Shown: piece after piece, positions 25,305-34,354 of the stretch
How positions within the stretch are numbered: position 1 is the first letter of the stretch
Layout: every line of letters starts with the position of its first letter
Source: DASWTL01 sp966250385
GTDB lineage: Bacteria; Bacteroidota; Bacteroidia; Sphingobacteriales; Sphingobacteriaceae
Direction of reading: 5' to 3'
Assembly (NCBI GenBank): GCA_966250385.1
Contig: CBINHC010000011.1
Location: 1 to 64,000 of the forward strand
Length of the DNA: 64,000 nt
The notes under the pieces: generated by a model
Database searches by the model: none
What the model saw: the letters and a program-made list of their open reading frames with translations, nothing else
What the model was told of the DNA's origin: nothing
Program-made: the position numbers and the translations under genes

Positions 25305-26564
25305 TTATTTCCCCCTGATGATTTGTACCGGATCTATTTTTCCTGCCTTCAAAGCGGGGAACAACCCTGCCAGGTAGGTTGCAGCCAGGGCAAATGTGGT
25401 TCCGATAAAGTAATAAACAGCCGCAAAATTGACCGGGAACGTTTTGATGGTCGGCAGGGAAGTGGCCTCAAATGGGATATGGCTGATGATCACCGACATG
25501 ACGTACCCGAGCGTCAGACCGGCAGCTCCGCCGGTTACCCCGATGATCATCGACAGGAAAAGGAAGATTCTGCGCACATCAGTTCCCGAAAATCCGGTTG
25601 CTTTCAGGATTGCTATGGCATCCATCTTCTCATAGATGAGCATATTGAGGATATTGTAGATCCCGAAGCCCGCCACGACCAGCAGCGTGACGCCGACGGC
25701 ATAGGAGATAATACTGCGGACATTGCTTCCGGTCTCAAACTGCGCATTGGCGGTCTGAATGTCCATGGCCTCCACATCAAAAACCCGGGCGTATTGCCTG
25801 GCCATGGCCGGAGCGAGGTCCAGATCGTATAACTTGACTTCCAGGTCCGTCACATAGGTGGTCGGTTTGCCCAACAGATTCCGGCAGGTCTGGATGGACG
25901 TGTAGCTTTGAACGTCATCAATTTCGGCCAGACCAAACTGGATGATCCCGACCACCTTCAGCAGGGCCTGATCTCCCTGTGCGGTGGTGACGCGGATCCG
26001 GTCGCCCGGGTTGATCAGCAGCTTGGCAGCGATGCCCTTTCCAATGATGATACTGTTGTGAACCGTGGCCAGGTCGTTCATCGATCCGCTAAGCAGGTAG
26101 TCGCCGACCGGGAACAATTTTTCTTCGGTCACCGGGTCAATCCCGTTGATCACCGCAGAAGTTTCTATTCCGCCGATGTTAAGGAAAACCGGTGTCAGGA
26201 CTTTCGGGGCCACATCGTACACCCGGGAATCTTTGGCCAGCGTACGGAGGATGGCCCGACTGTTCCGGATGTCCCTGCCGTCATCCTTCGGCTTGACGGA
26301 CCGGACGAAGTTTGCGTGGTCCCTGAAGCGGGGCGATAGCTCTACGGGCTGTTCCCTTGACGGCCTGATTTCCTTATACAGCCGGATATGGGGTGTGCGG
26401 GTAATGGTCAGGTTGTCAAGCATCTGGTTGAGGCCGGTCATGAAGCTGACCAGGGCGATGAACATGCCAATGCCGAACATGACCCCGATCGCGGCAACTA
26501 TGGTCTGACCCAGCCTGGCTTTCAACAGGGAAACGGCGATCCGGATGAGCAATCTGTTGTTCAT
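25305..26564 (-). CDS. MacB-like ABC permease
   Basis: 419 residues. An N-terminal membrane helix (ISLLKARLGQTIVAAIGVMF-like region, about 8-35) is followed by a large periplasmic MacB_PCD domain (about 40-280). The C-terminal FtsX domain has three helices (SYAVGVTLLVVAGFGIYNIL, IFLFLSMIIGVTGGAAGLTL, FIGTTFALAATYLAGLFPAL) and ends KAGKIDPVQIIRGK, the classic ending. It overlaps the adaptor gene by 4 bp. Together they form a tripartite exporter; the cargo is unknown. Confidence 0.9.
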   Translation of the reverse strand: MNNRLLIRIAVSLLKARLGQTIVAAIGVMFGIGMFIALVSFMTGLNQMLDNLTITRTPHIRLYKEIRPSREQPVELSPRFRDHANFVRSVKPKDDGRDIRNSRAILRTLAKDSRVYDVAPKVLTPVFLNIGGIETSAVINGIDPVTEEKLFPVGDYLLSGSMNDLATVHNSIIIGKGIAAKLLINPGDRIRVTTAQGDQALLKVVGIIQFGLAEIDDVQSYTSIQTCRNLLGKPTTYVTDLEVKLYDLDLAPAMARQYARVFDVEAMDIQTANAQFETGSNVRSIISYAVGVTLLVVAGFGIYNILNMLIYEKMDAIAILKATGFSGTDVRRIFLFLSMIIGVTGGAAGLTLGYVMSVIISHIPFEATSLPTIKTFPVNFAAVYYFIGTTFALAATYLAGLFPALKAGKIDPVQIIRGK

Positions 26565-27640
26565 TCTGTTGGTTTATAGATGAAACGGGAGGTGTCCAGC
26601 TGATCGAGGATCTCCACCTTTTCGTTATCCTGCAACCCGGTTCTGACGGTCCTGCGTTCCCGCCGGGAAAGCCAGATCTGACCCCGGCTGTCCAGGTATT
26701 CCCTGGGAATGACAATTGCGTCGTTCCTGCTCCGGATGATGATGTTCACTTCGGCCTGCTGGTTGGGATACAGTTCCGAAGGGGGGGCCAGCAGCTGGGC
26801 GTCCACCTGGAATGTGCTGCTCCGCGGATCCATGATCCGGTAGACCTTCTGCACTTTTCCCCGGAAGGTCCGGCCCTTATAGGAGTCGAACAGGATTTCG
26901 ACCGCTTGTCCCGTGCGGATCCGGGCGATGTCCTCCTCATCCACCTGCATTTCGAGTACGAAATGATCGTGACCGATGACAGCCAGCAGGGTTTGGGACG
27001 TGATGAGCTCGCCCCGCTCCGGCAGGATGTCATAGACGATCCCCGAGATTTTGCTTCTGATCTGATAGTCCGCCTGCCGCTCCTTGGTCAGGTCATAGCT
27101 CACATCGGCGTTCCGGTATTCATTTTTCAGCTGGGTTCGCAACTGCCCGAGTTTTTTTTGGGACGAGAGGAGGGCCTTTCGGGAAGTCTCGTACGTCAGC
27201 CGTCGCTGTTCGAATTCAACCTGTGTTCCGATACGCTGGTCCCATAGGTTCTTCTGTCGAATATACAGCGCGGAATCCAGGCCGAATTTATCCCGGGCGG
27301 TCTGAACAGCGATTTCGGCTTCTGCCAGAAGGTTCGAGTTCCGGCGCAGGTTTTCGCGGCTTTGTTCCAGCAGGATGGATGCGCTCCGGGAATTCAGGCC
27401 GGCGATCCGGTTGTCGATCTGCATAAGCAGATCACCTGCCTTCACCCGGTCACCCGGACGGACCAGGATGGTATCCAGGATGCCCGTCACGGTAGAGTAG
27501 GCCTCGTACTGGTCCTGTGCTTTCACTGTGGCAGATGCATATACTGATTCGGTTACGGTGGAAATCTTTGGTTTAATGCGTTCACCCTGATCCAGGCAAC
27601 CGTTCAGCAGCAGGAGCGCCGACAGAAGAGAGGCTTTCAT
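26561..27640 (-). CDS. HlyD/MacA-type periplasmic adaptor lipoprotein
   Basis: 359 residues. A lipoprotein signal (LLSALLLLNGC) is followed by a lipoyl-like segment split around a long coiled-coil hairpin (about 90-190, SILLEQSRENLRRNSNLLAE). A beta-barrel domain follows (VLEMQVDEEDIARIRTGQAV, FRGKVQKVYRIMDPRSSTFQ). It links the inner-membrane permease to an outer-membrane channel, which is not encoded nearby. It is the first full gene of the three-gene operon; its start overlaps the stop of a 54-codon reading frame. Confidence 0.9.
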   Translation of the reverse strand: MKASLLSALLLLNGCLDQGERIKPKISTVTESVYASATVKAQDQYEAYSTVTGILDTILVRPGDRVKAGDLLMQIDNRIAGLNSRSASILLEQSRENLRRNSNLLAEAEIAVQTARDKFGLDSALYIRQKNLWDQRIGTQVEFEQRRLTYETSRKALLSSQKKLGQLRTQLKNEYRNADVSYDLTKERQADYQIRSKISGIVYDILPERGELITSQTLLAVIGHDHFVLEMQVDEEDIARIRTGQAVEILFDSYKGRTFRGKVQKVYRIMDPRSSTFQVDAQLLAPPSELYPNQQAEVNIIIRSRNDAIVIPREYLDSRGQIWLSRRERRTVRTGLQDNEKVEILDQLDTSRFIYKPTE

Positions 27641-27801
27641 AAAAGATGCAGTTCGTCCATGGCTTTTTCAAGAATGTTGAACCCCGGCCGCCGGTCCGCC
27701 AGCTCAAGCAGCAGGTGCTTGATGGGTGCAGCATAATCAGACCCGGGAGTATGGATACCTATTAAACAATTTTGCGGGATATGTTTTTGGGGTAACCGCA
27801 A
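27637..27801 (-). CDS. Possible small peptide gene, or remnant, coupled to the exporter operon
   Basis: A reading frame of 54 codons from a TTG at 27801 ends HLL-TGA, where the stop overlaps the ATG of the adaptor gene (TTATGA). The peptide (KHIPQNCLIGIHTPGSDYAA, then LLLELADRRPGFNILEKAMD) looks coding: it is balanced in composition and has an amphipathic helix at the end. The frame stays open upstream without an ATG. It may be a true small gene translated with the exporter, or the tail of a lost gene. I do not recognise a family. Confidence 0.35.
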   Translation of the reverse strand: MRLPQKHIPQNCLIGIHTPGSDYAAPIKHLLLELADRRPGFNILEKAMDELHLL

Positions 27802-27884
27802 TTTAGTGACCGCCGACCGGACGGGAAGCGGTCCGCGGTTGGCAGCCGTTATTTCGGCAGGGCCTGTCCGGTCACACGCGGCGG

Positions 27885-28421
27885 CTACTGCCCGAGGGCA
27901 ATCCGGATATGTTCAAGGTGATGACGCACATGCCATGCGGCCATGTGGACGGCCTGGACCTGGCTGATCTCTGTTTTCCTGGCCGGGTGGTAGTAGGTGA
28001 TCTGAAGCTGTTCCGGTGTCAGTGACCGGAGCAGAAAAAGGTATCGCCGGGTGATCGATTCCATCATCATGAGCGAATCTTCAACCGGGGCCGCGATACC
28101 GTCCGCGGTTTCGGCCCATCCATCCATACTGATCAGGGTCACCGTACGGTAATCCGTTTCCGTAAGGGCCTTTTTCATTCTGAAGAAATGGAGAAGCTGA
28201 ATATCGGCAACATGATGAACCAGTTGCTGAACAGTCCAGCTTCCCGGCCGATAGGTCTTTTGAAAGTCGGCAGGACTCAGGCCACTCACGATCTCACGGT
28301 ATTTTTGCGGCGCTTCGCCGATGGTATGAATGAGATCCTGCCATTCAGCATCACTATAGGTGTCCTGCTTCAGAAAAGGCCCGATGGGATACCGCGGATC
28401 GATATGAGTCGACTGTTCCAT
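27885..28421 (-). CDS. DinB/YfiT-like metal-dependent transferase
   Basis: 178 residues. The start (DPRYPIGPFLKQDTYSDAEW) is the signature of the YfiT group. The metal-binding histidines sit in QQLVHHVADIQLLHFFRMKK and VHMAAWHVRHHLEHIRIAL. YfiT homologues include bacillithiol S-transferases and DinB-fold hydrolases that use a divalent metal in a four-helix bundle. The substrate in Bacteroidota is not settled. It is a single gene on the minus strand, upstream of the exporter operon. Confidence 0.88.
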   Translation of the reverse strand: MEQSTHIDPRYPIGPFLKQDTYSDAEWQDLIHTIGEAPQKYREIVSGLSPADFQKTYRPGSWTVQQLVHHVADIQLLHFFRMKKALTETDYRTVTLISMDGWAETADGIAAPVEDSLMMMESITRRYLFLLRSLTPEQLQITYYHPARKTEISQVQAVHMAAWHVRHHLEHIRIALGQ

Positions 28422-28470
28422 AATGTAAATGTACGATCTTAATTGCTTTCGCGGCGAATCTATGAATCTC

Positions 28471-30882
28471 CTATCCCCCGGCGCGGTTCAGTTCTTCCAG
28501 GCTGATCTTCTGGTTCCGGGACCTGAACGTTTGTCCGTGCTGGAAGGTATACCGCAGGTTGACTTTGACGCTTCGGGCCATGAAGTAGTTCACATAGTTG
28601 AAAACGTTCCCGTTATAACTGGCATCGCCGCGGACTTCGCGCGTCCGGAAGATATCGGTAGCTCCGATCAGCAGGTCGAGTTTCTTATGGAACAGGGCTT
28701 TTTTAAGGCCTGCATCCATCCACCACTGGGGTTCGAACCGGTACACGCCGTATGTGGACGGGGAACTGTAGGCTGCGGTGGCCTGGAATTGGAAGCCGTG
28801 AGGCAACAGGATGTTGTGCGCGGACTGGGCGGTGAAGAACAGCAGGTTGTTTTTCATCTCGCGGTCCTGCAGGATGATCCGATTCTTCTGAAGTCCGGCA
28901 ACCAGGTTGTTGCTCACATCCCAGGATCCGGAGATCCGGACTGGGGCGATCAGGGTCGCACTCAGATCCTCCGCCCGGTCAATATTCCGTTCCTGGTAGA
29001 TCGTCGTGTTGTGTTCGGGGTCCTGTTCAGGCACTTCAGCAAAAAAGTCCTTTGTCAAAGAATACCCAAGCATCAGGCTGTAGTTCCTTTTCAGTGTTTG
29101 GGTGACCTGGAAGGAGTTGGTATACTGCGGCCGCAGACCGGGGTTGCCTTCTGACCAGCTGTATGGATCCAGGTAAAAAATAAACGGATTCAGGGTCCGG
29201 TAGTTTGGCCGGTCGATTCTCCGGCTGTAGTTGTACGTGATCTGGTAGGAATCGCCGGCCTTCTGGGTGATGAACACGCTCGGAAACAGATTGAGATAGT
29301 TCCTGGAGACAACCGGTCCGCCCTCAGCTTTCCGGCCCCGCCCGCGGGTCTGTTCCGCCCGGAGGCCGGCCTGCAGGTCCCACATTTTTCCGGCCGAGGC
29401 GCTGTAACTGACATATCCTGCATAGATATCTTCCTGGTACCGGTAATTGTTGCTCCGGTTCTTATCCGGCTGCTGGCCATCGGAGTTCACTATATAAAAG
29501 TTCAGTTCATTACCCGAAACAACATGGCTGACCCGGAGGCCGGATTCCAGCTTACCCAGCTTCCGGATATTTATGTTGAAGTCGGCACTTGCCGAGAAGA
29601 TGTCGTAGTAGCCCGGGTTGACTGACCGGAGACGTTCCAGGACCGGACTGTCCTGATCGGGCAGGTATTGATTCTCATACCGCGAATCGGTCGCGTTGTC
29701 CAGCTTTATATAATCCAGCTGCACTGCCAGGCTGGATCCTGAAGAGTCCAGTTGTCCCAGGTAATGGATGTTATATGCGCCGCTGTTCTGGCTGGCATTA
29801 TTGAAGTTGCCGGCATGGATCATCTGCGACCGGTCCCTTAAACGATCGTGCAATATGGTCTCCGAAAGAAAGGACCGGTCGGTCGTATTCCGGTTCCAGT
29901 TTATCAGGCCGCCGATGCTGTGACGCTTTCCCAGTTCGTAGTCCGTACCGATCCTGAACGACGGAGCCTTCAGGGTCATGTCTTCATCGCGAAGCTGGTG
30001 GAAACGGGTGTCCGCCGTCTCTGAATGGAATTCGCGGTCCATGACGCCTTCACGTAACCTGGGCCGCCGTGCAAAGTCCGCGTTCATAAAACTGTTCCAG
30101 GGGCCCTTCTTAAAGTTGACGCTTGATCCTGCGGAATACCCGTTGGCCAGGTTGTACTGATAGCCGGCATAGATGCTGCCGTTCATTCCACGGGCGGTGT
30201 TTTCTTTCAGACGGATGTTCAGGATGCCGGCACTGCCGGCCGCTTCATACTTTGATGAGGGATTGGTGATGACTTCAAGGCTTTTGACATTCGCTGCAGG
30301 CATGCCGTCCAGGAGGGTTTGCAGCTCCTTGCCGCTGAGGTAAGTGAGCCGCTCGTTGATCATAACCCGTACTCCTGATTTGCCGTTGAGCTGGATGTTG
30401 CCATCCTGGTCGATCCATACACCGGGAGCTTTCTCCAGCACCTCCAGCGCAGAACCGCCGGAAGCCAGCGCGCTTCCTTCGACATCGACCACCATCCGGT
30501 CTGCCTTAACAGTGATGGCGGGCCGGAGTCCCCGGACCGTAACTTCACCCAGTAGCTTGTCGTCGGCGGTCAGCCGCAGATGGCCGAAATCTTTTGCAAA
30601 GGACGATCCGCCTGCGGCGAACGGCTCGGTGTACCGGGTAACAAATCCTATGGCGGAGAGACGAAGCCGGTAGGTGCCGGTTCCCTGCCAGTTGATCGAA
30701 AAGGTTCCGTGATCATCGGCAACGGCTCCGGCAACCGGTACCGAATCGCGGATGCCGACCACCGAGACACTGGCATACGGAACCGGTTCATCGTTGCCGT
30801 CGGTTAACCGGCCGCTCAGCTGGGCGAAGGCGTGAATGACAGACAGGAGTAACAGACTGACGCTTAACAGGAATATTTTCAT
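28471..30882 (-). CDS. TonB-dependent receptor-like outer-membrane protein (OMP_b-brl_3)
   Basis: 803 residues from the ATG at 30882 (MKIFLLSVSLLLLSVIHAFA), which gives a clean signal peptide. Domains in order: a CarboxypepD_reg-like beta-sandwich (about 22-100), a plug (IQLNGKSGVRVMINERLTYL, SLEVITNPSSKYEAAGSAGI), and a long 'OMP_b-brl_3' barrel (YDLGKR-type strands, NYSRRIDRPNYRTLNPFIFY) ending YTFQHGQTFRSRNQK. Members are outer-membrane receptors that often lack an obvious TonB box. No SusD partner is adjacent, so a sugar role is not supported. The AraC gene upstream on the same strand may control it. Confidence 0.9.
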   Translation of the reverse strand: MKIFLLSVSLLLLSVIHAFAQLSGRLTDGNDEPVPYASVSVVGIRDSVPVAGAVADDHGTFSINWQGTGTYRLRLSAIGFVTRYTEPFAAGGSSFAKDFGHLRLTADDKLLGEVTVRGLRPAITVKADRMVVDVEGSALASGGSALEVLEKAPGVWIDQDGNIQLNGKSGVRVMINERLTYLSGKELQTLLDGMPAANVKSLEVITNPSSKYEAAGSAGILNIRLKENTARGMNGSIYAGYQYNLANGYSAGSSVNFKKGPWNSFMNADFARRPRLREGVMDREFHSETADTRFHQLRDEDMTLKAPSFRIGTDYELGKRHSIGGLINWNRNTTDRSFLSETILHDRLRDRSQMIHAGNFNNASQNSGAYNIHYLGQLDSSGSSLAVQLDYIKLDNATDSRYENQYLPDQDSPVLERLRSVNPGYYDIFSASADFNINIRKLGKLESGLRVSHVVSGNELNFYIVNSDGQQPDKNRSNNYRYQEDIYAGYVSYSASAGKMWDLQAGLRAEQTRGRGRKAEGGPVVSRNYLNLFPSVFITQKAGDSYQITYNYSRRIDRPNYRTLNPFIFYLDPYSWSEGNPGLRPQYTNSFQVTQTLKRNYSLMLGYSLTKDFFAEVPEQDPEHNTTIYQERNIDRAEDLSATLIAPVRISGSWDVSNNLVAGLQKNRIILQDREMKNNLLFFTAQSAHNILLPHGFQFQATAAYSSPSTYGVYRFEPQWWMDAGLKKALFHKKLDLLIGATDIFRTREVRGDASYNGNVFNYVNYFMARSVKVNLRYTFQHGQTFRSRNQKISLEELNRAGG

Positions 30883-31142
30883 GGCTACTGACTTAAGGCA
30901 GGCGGGCGCATATATTTTCGCCTGCGTTGTTGTCAGCAAAGTTGAGCCCCGGGCAGGTGGTTTTATTGTAATATCCTGTCATTTTCGGAGCGGGAGCTGT
31001 GACATTTTTATTACATGGATGAGGAACATTGGTGCCGAAGGACGGAGCGCGGACAGAGCTCGCCCGCCCGGGCAGTTCGGCGAAGAGGCTGCCCGGCTGA
31101 AACGATCAGACAGAAGTATGAGACCCTGAGGAAGGCCCTGCG

Positions 31143-32099
31143 TTACAGGCAGGACTTACGATGGTCGATACGACTACCTGTGGTCAGATACTGGGTGGGG
31201 GACATGCCCTTCACTTTTTTAAAAGTATTGCTGAAAGCTGCCAGGTCGGTAAAGTTTAGCTGGAGTGCGATCTCCGACCAGGTGTGGTTCTGCCGTTTCA
31301 GCAGGATCGATTGTTCAATTCGCTTTTGCTGCAAATATTGTCCCGGGCTGATGCCGAAGCACTGTTTGAAGAGCCGGTAAAAACGGAATTCGGACAAGCA
31401 GCACTGCTGCGCTACCGTCGGTATGTCGACCAGCTTGTCCGTGGAGCTGTCCAGGATTTCCCGGCCGGTCAGGATCCGGCGGTAAAGTTCCTTGCGGGTC
31501 GTCAGCCGGGAAGCTTTTAACCGGTAGTATGAACCGATTACCGGCAGATTGTCGCGAACGATCCGGGAGGTGAGATCGAACAGAAGCTCATGCGGATGCC
31601 CGTAATTCGCCTGTGAGGAGATCTGCTGCATCAGGACTTCAAGCATCCGCGAAAGCTCTGGTCCGGCAATGGACTCCTGTACGAAAAGGTCGTCGGTTAA
31701 AAAGTAACGCGGGATATTCGCATCCGCATCGATATCGTCGGGTGCGACCACCTGGCTGAGCACATCGTTGACCAGGGACAGGTCGATGTCCACGCACATT
31801 CCCCACGTATCGGGGGTATTGATACGGGCTTCCAGTACCGGGCTATGCTCATTCACCAGCAGGTACCGCCCGCCGGTTATATTGAAATCCTTTTTGTTCA
31901 GGTGGTACAGCTCTTTGCCCCGTGACACGTACTTGATGGAAAGGCCGCGCGGCTGAATGGCGGCATCCAGCGTATCCAGGCAGGAACTGATCATGATATT
32001 ATCCGCTTTCAGTGTTTGAGGGCGGTTCTGGTTCTTTTGCAGGTGTACCGACTGGCAGCTGGTGCCGTACCGGATGTTTGCAGATGTGCTCGGGTTCAT
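31143..32099 (-). CDS. AraC-family transcription regulator
   Basis: 318 residues. The N-terminal domain (RGKELYHLNKKDFNITGGRY, LLVNEHSPVLEARI) is cupin-like and probably senses a ligand. The C-terminal ~100 residues hold the two AraC helix-turn-helix units (VDIPTVAQQCCLSEFRFYRL; QNHTWSEIALQLNFTDLAAF) and the family line FKKVKGMSPTQYL. It lies about 260 bp upstream of the receptor gene on the same strand. A TACCTTTG box lies 8 nt before its ATG. Confidence 0.88.
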   Translation of the reverse strand: MNPSTSANIRYGTSCQSVHLQKNQNRPQTLKADNIMISSCLDTLDAAIQPRGLSIKYVSRGKELYHLNKKDFNITGGRYLLVNEHSPVLEARINTPDTWGMCVDIDLSLVNDVLSQVVAPDDIDADANIPRYFLTDDLFVQESIAGPELSRMLEVLMQQISSQANYGHPHELLFDLTSRIVRDNLPVIGSYYRLKASRLTTRKELYRRILTGREILDSSTDKLVDIPTVAQQCCLSEFRFYRLFKQCFGISPGQYLQQKRIEQSILLKRQNHTWSEIALQLNFTDLAAFSNTFKKVKGMSPTQYLTTGSRIDHRKSCL

Positions 32100-32107
32100 A
32101 AACGGCT

Positions 32108-32115
32108 CAAAGGTA
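32108..32115 (-). promoter_or_regulatory. Candidate -7 box (TACCTTTG) of the AraC gene
   Basis: Exact TAnnTTTG match on the minus strand, ending 8 nt before the ATG at 32099. No clear -33 element. Confidence 0.4.
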
Positions 32116-32299
32116 AGCGGTATAAAATTATGTAAGTAGTAACATTTTAGTTAAGCAGGAAAATGAGCAGGATTCTGCAAGGGTCACTGCACATTATTGT
32201 GTTACTTTAGCTCTTGAAAAGGGAAGCGGCTTCCCGCTCCGAGGAATCCGGGGGATCCTGAAGCATTCGGCGGTTGTTTCCATTAGGTGATCAAAAAAG

Positions 32300-33430
32300 A
32301 TGAAAAAACTGTTTTTACTGATGTTGCTGGTTTTTCCCTTCATCGCTGACGCACAGCTCCCGAAGCCGTCCGGAAAATATGCATGCGGGGTGCGATCCCT
32401 GTCACTGGTCGATTCCTCCAGGGTGGATTCGGCACTCGGACAGCGCCGGGAGATTCCCGTTACGGTCTGGTATCCCGCATCGGGACCGGTAGGGAAAAGG
32501 AAGACATATGTTCCCGGCGGGATAAGCAAAGCTTTGCAGGAGAGCGGGTATGCTCACCTGGACAGCCAGGCCCTTTCGGCGCTCTTAACGCTGAAAACGA
32601 ACAGTGTTGCGGATGCGGCGCCGGTGAAAGGGAACCGGCAATTCCCGGTTGTGCTGTTTTCCGCCGGATGGGGGATGTCCACGTTCAGCTATACGGCGCT
32701 GATCGAGGACCTCGTAAGCCAAGGGACCATCGTGATCGCCATGGACAACCTGTATTGCGGTCCGGTCAGCTTGGCTGACGGCCGGATCATCACAAACCAG
32801 GCCTATCCTTACGAAAACTTCGACCCGTATCTGCGGTCAGCGTTTCAGGATTCCAGATTCGTGATGGACGCTTTTCTGGCCGGTGCCGGCGGATTTGATT
32901 TTCTAAGAGGGCTGGCCGACCCGGAACGCCTGGGAATGATCGGGCATTCCATCGGGGGCAATGTTGCGCTCCTGGTCGCTCAGGATCCCGGGCCTTTCAG
33001 GTTCGCGGTCAATCTGGATGGCGGCGCATTTGAGAAGGCCTTTTCCGGTACCATGGAGATTCCGGCGTTAACCGTGCGCAGTTTTCCAACCTATACCGAT
33101 GCCGAACTTTCAGCCAAGGGTCGTACCCGCGCAGGGTGGGAGGAAATGGGAGCCGCCATTGACAGTACTTTTCTGGCGAACCTGGAGAAAACGCGGGCAG
33201 TTTCCGTTGAAGTGAAGATTCCCTCTACAGGACATATGAGCTTCTCAGACGCACCGTTTCTGATGCCGGACATGCTTACCCGTTTCGGCGGAAGTTATCT
33301 GGCGCCACGGGAAACGCTCCGCACCACTGCTGATCTGATCTTGAACTTTATTCGTTTCCGCTCCCCGGAGGCATTCTCCAATGGGTTAAAGAAGAAACCC
33401 AAACTGGTGGTCAGGGTCTTCGGAGCCTGA
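32300..33430 (+). CDS. Secreted lipase-like hydrolase (PAF-acetylhydrolase/dienelactone hydrolase type)
   Basis: 376 residues. Signal peptide MKKLFLLMLLVFPFIADAQ. The catalytic Ser217 is in GMIGHSIGGNVAL, preceded by the strand RLGMI and by NRQFPVVLFSAGWGMSTFSY, which fits the oxyanion-hole region of platelet-activating-factor acetylhydrolase-like enzymes. The WYPASGPVG motif near residue 55 is common in this group. A late His in STGHMSFSD probably completes the triad. It acts in the periplasm or outside; the substrate is unknown. Confidence 0.85.
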   Translation: MKKLFLLMLLVFPFIADAQLPKPSGKYACGVRSLSLVDSSRVDSALGQRREIPVTVWYPASGPVGKRKTYVPGGISKALQESGYAHLDSQALSALLTLKTNSVADAAPVKGNRQFPVVLFSAGWGMSTFSYTALIEDLVSQGTIVIAMDNLYCGPVSLADGRIITNQAYPYENFDPYLRSAFQDSRFVMDAFLAGAGGFDFLRGLADPERLGMIGHSIGGNVALLVAQDPGPFRFAVNLDGGAFEKAFSGTMEIPALTVRSFPTYTDAELSAKGRTRAGWEEMGAAIDSTFLANLEKTRAVSVEVKIPSTGHMSFSDAPFLMPDMLTRFGGSYLAPRETLRTTADLILNFIRFRSPEAFSNGLKKKPKLVVRVFGA

Positions 33431-33474
33431 AAAGGAATGGACCGGTACCTTGGAGCTTAAGAACGGAGATTGAC

Positions 33475-34002
33475 TCAACGAGGCGGACGGTTCTGCTCCA
33501 CGGGGATCTCAAAGAGGCTTAATGAGAGGCCCTCATAATGTTTCGGTAGTCCGGCAGTGTTTTCCATAACGGTAATTCCGAGGTACTCGAAGCCGCAGCT
33601 GACATAATACTCCCGCAGTTTTTCATTATCACCCCAGGTATCCATACGGATATATCGCTTCCCGAGGCTTTTTGCGTATTCTTTGGACCACTTAACGATT
33701 TCCTTCACAAAAGCGGAGCCCCGAAACCGGGGATTGGTTACGATACGATGGATGTATATGGACGGATCCCGGTCTTTTTCTTTCCAGATCAGTGGATCAT
33801 TAAATGTAATGGCGAAGATACAGGCTATCTGCCCGTCAATAACGATCTTCCACTGCCGGTTTTCGGCGACTTCCTGTTCAATAAGGTCCTGTTCAAAGCC
33901 CTGCCAGTGTTTGTTGAAGACGGTCTTTTGAAATTTGACGGCTTCGTCGTACAAATCGAAGATGACCGGGATATCGTCCCTGGTGCTGTTGACTACTAAC
34001 AT
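33475..34002 (-). CDS. GNAT-family N-acetyltransferase
   Basis: 175 residues from the ATG at 34002 (MLVVNSTRDDIPVIFDLYDE). The acetyl-CoA motif A region is IYIHRIVTNPRFRGSAFVKE, IVKWSKEYAKSLG, and then YIRMDTWGDNEKLREYYVSC, GFEYLGI. This form, with R-GSA instead of R-G-GIG, is typical of a group of Bacteroidota acetyltransferases. The substrate is unknown. A TACCTTTG box lies 17 nt upstream of the start. Confidence 0.85.
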   Translation of the reverse strand: MLVVNSTRDDIPVIFDLYDEAVKFQKTVFNKHWQGFEQDLIEQEVAENRQWKIVIDGQIACIFAITFNDPLIWKEKDRDPSIYIHRIVTNPRFRGSAFVKEIVKWSKEYAKSLGKRYIRMDTWGDNEKLREYYVSCGFEYLGITVMENTAGLPKHYEGLSLSLFEIPVEQNRPPR

Positions 34003-34019
34003 CTTAATAAGGCTTTGCG

Positions 34020-34027
34020 CAAAGGTA
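34020..34027 (-). promoter_or_regulatory. Candidate -7 box (TACCTTTG) of the acetyltransferase gene
   Basis: Exact TAnnTTTG match on the minus strand, 17 nt before the ATG at 34002. Confidence 0.4.
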
Positions 34028-34209
34028 CTCAAAGTGTGTGTCGGAAACCGGGAATATTTCCTGGAAATCCGTTTTGAGCGCACTGAAGAGTTGCCGCATA
34101 TCAAATATCTCCGGACGTGACTTGTATACTCGTGGAGAAGTTATGATTCCGATGAAAAAAGCCGTTGCACGGTTTCTACTCGAGCCTTTTGGGGCCCTTC
34201 TTTCGAGAG

Positions 34210-34300
34210 ATCGTTCAGCTTCCGGTGATTTTTCAATGGCCTCGGGCGGCATTTCTGTTCCAGGTTCCAGGATAGCCAGTATGCATTCCTTCCGTATCAA
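34210..34300 (-). pseudogene. Fragment of a PapD-like chaperone gene (3' end)
   Basis: On the minus strand this encodes CILAILEPGTEMPPEAIEK, which matches the last residues of the intact chaperone at 36185-37003 (MLAVLDYDPDMPLEAIEKPL). The DNA also matches the 3' end of that gene in the same orientation over about 75 nt, roughly two-thirds identical by eye. Nothing of the rest of the chaperone is left. A reading frame runs on to 34004, ending beside the acetyltransferase start, but shows no family. Confidence 0.6.
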
Positions 34301-34354
34301 CCGGCAGATTCAGGACAGAGAACGGGTCGATAATATAGTGCAACTGGAAGTTTG

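Noticed and set aside
34004..34200. Reading frame between the chaperone fragment and the acetyltransferase start
   Set aside because: It ends one base before the acetyltransferase ATG, which looks like coupling, but its sequence after the chaperone match has no family and includes low-complexity basic stretches.
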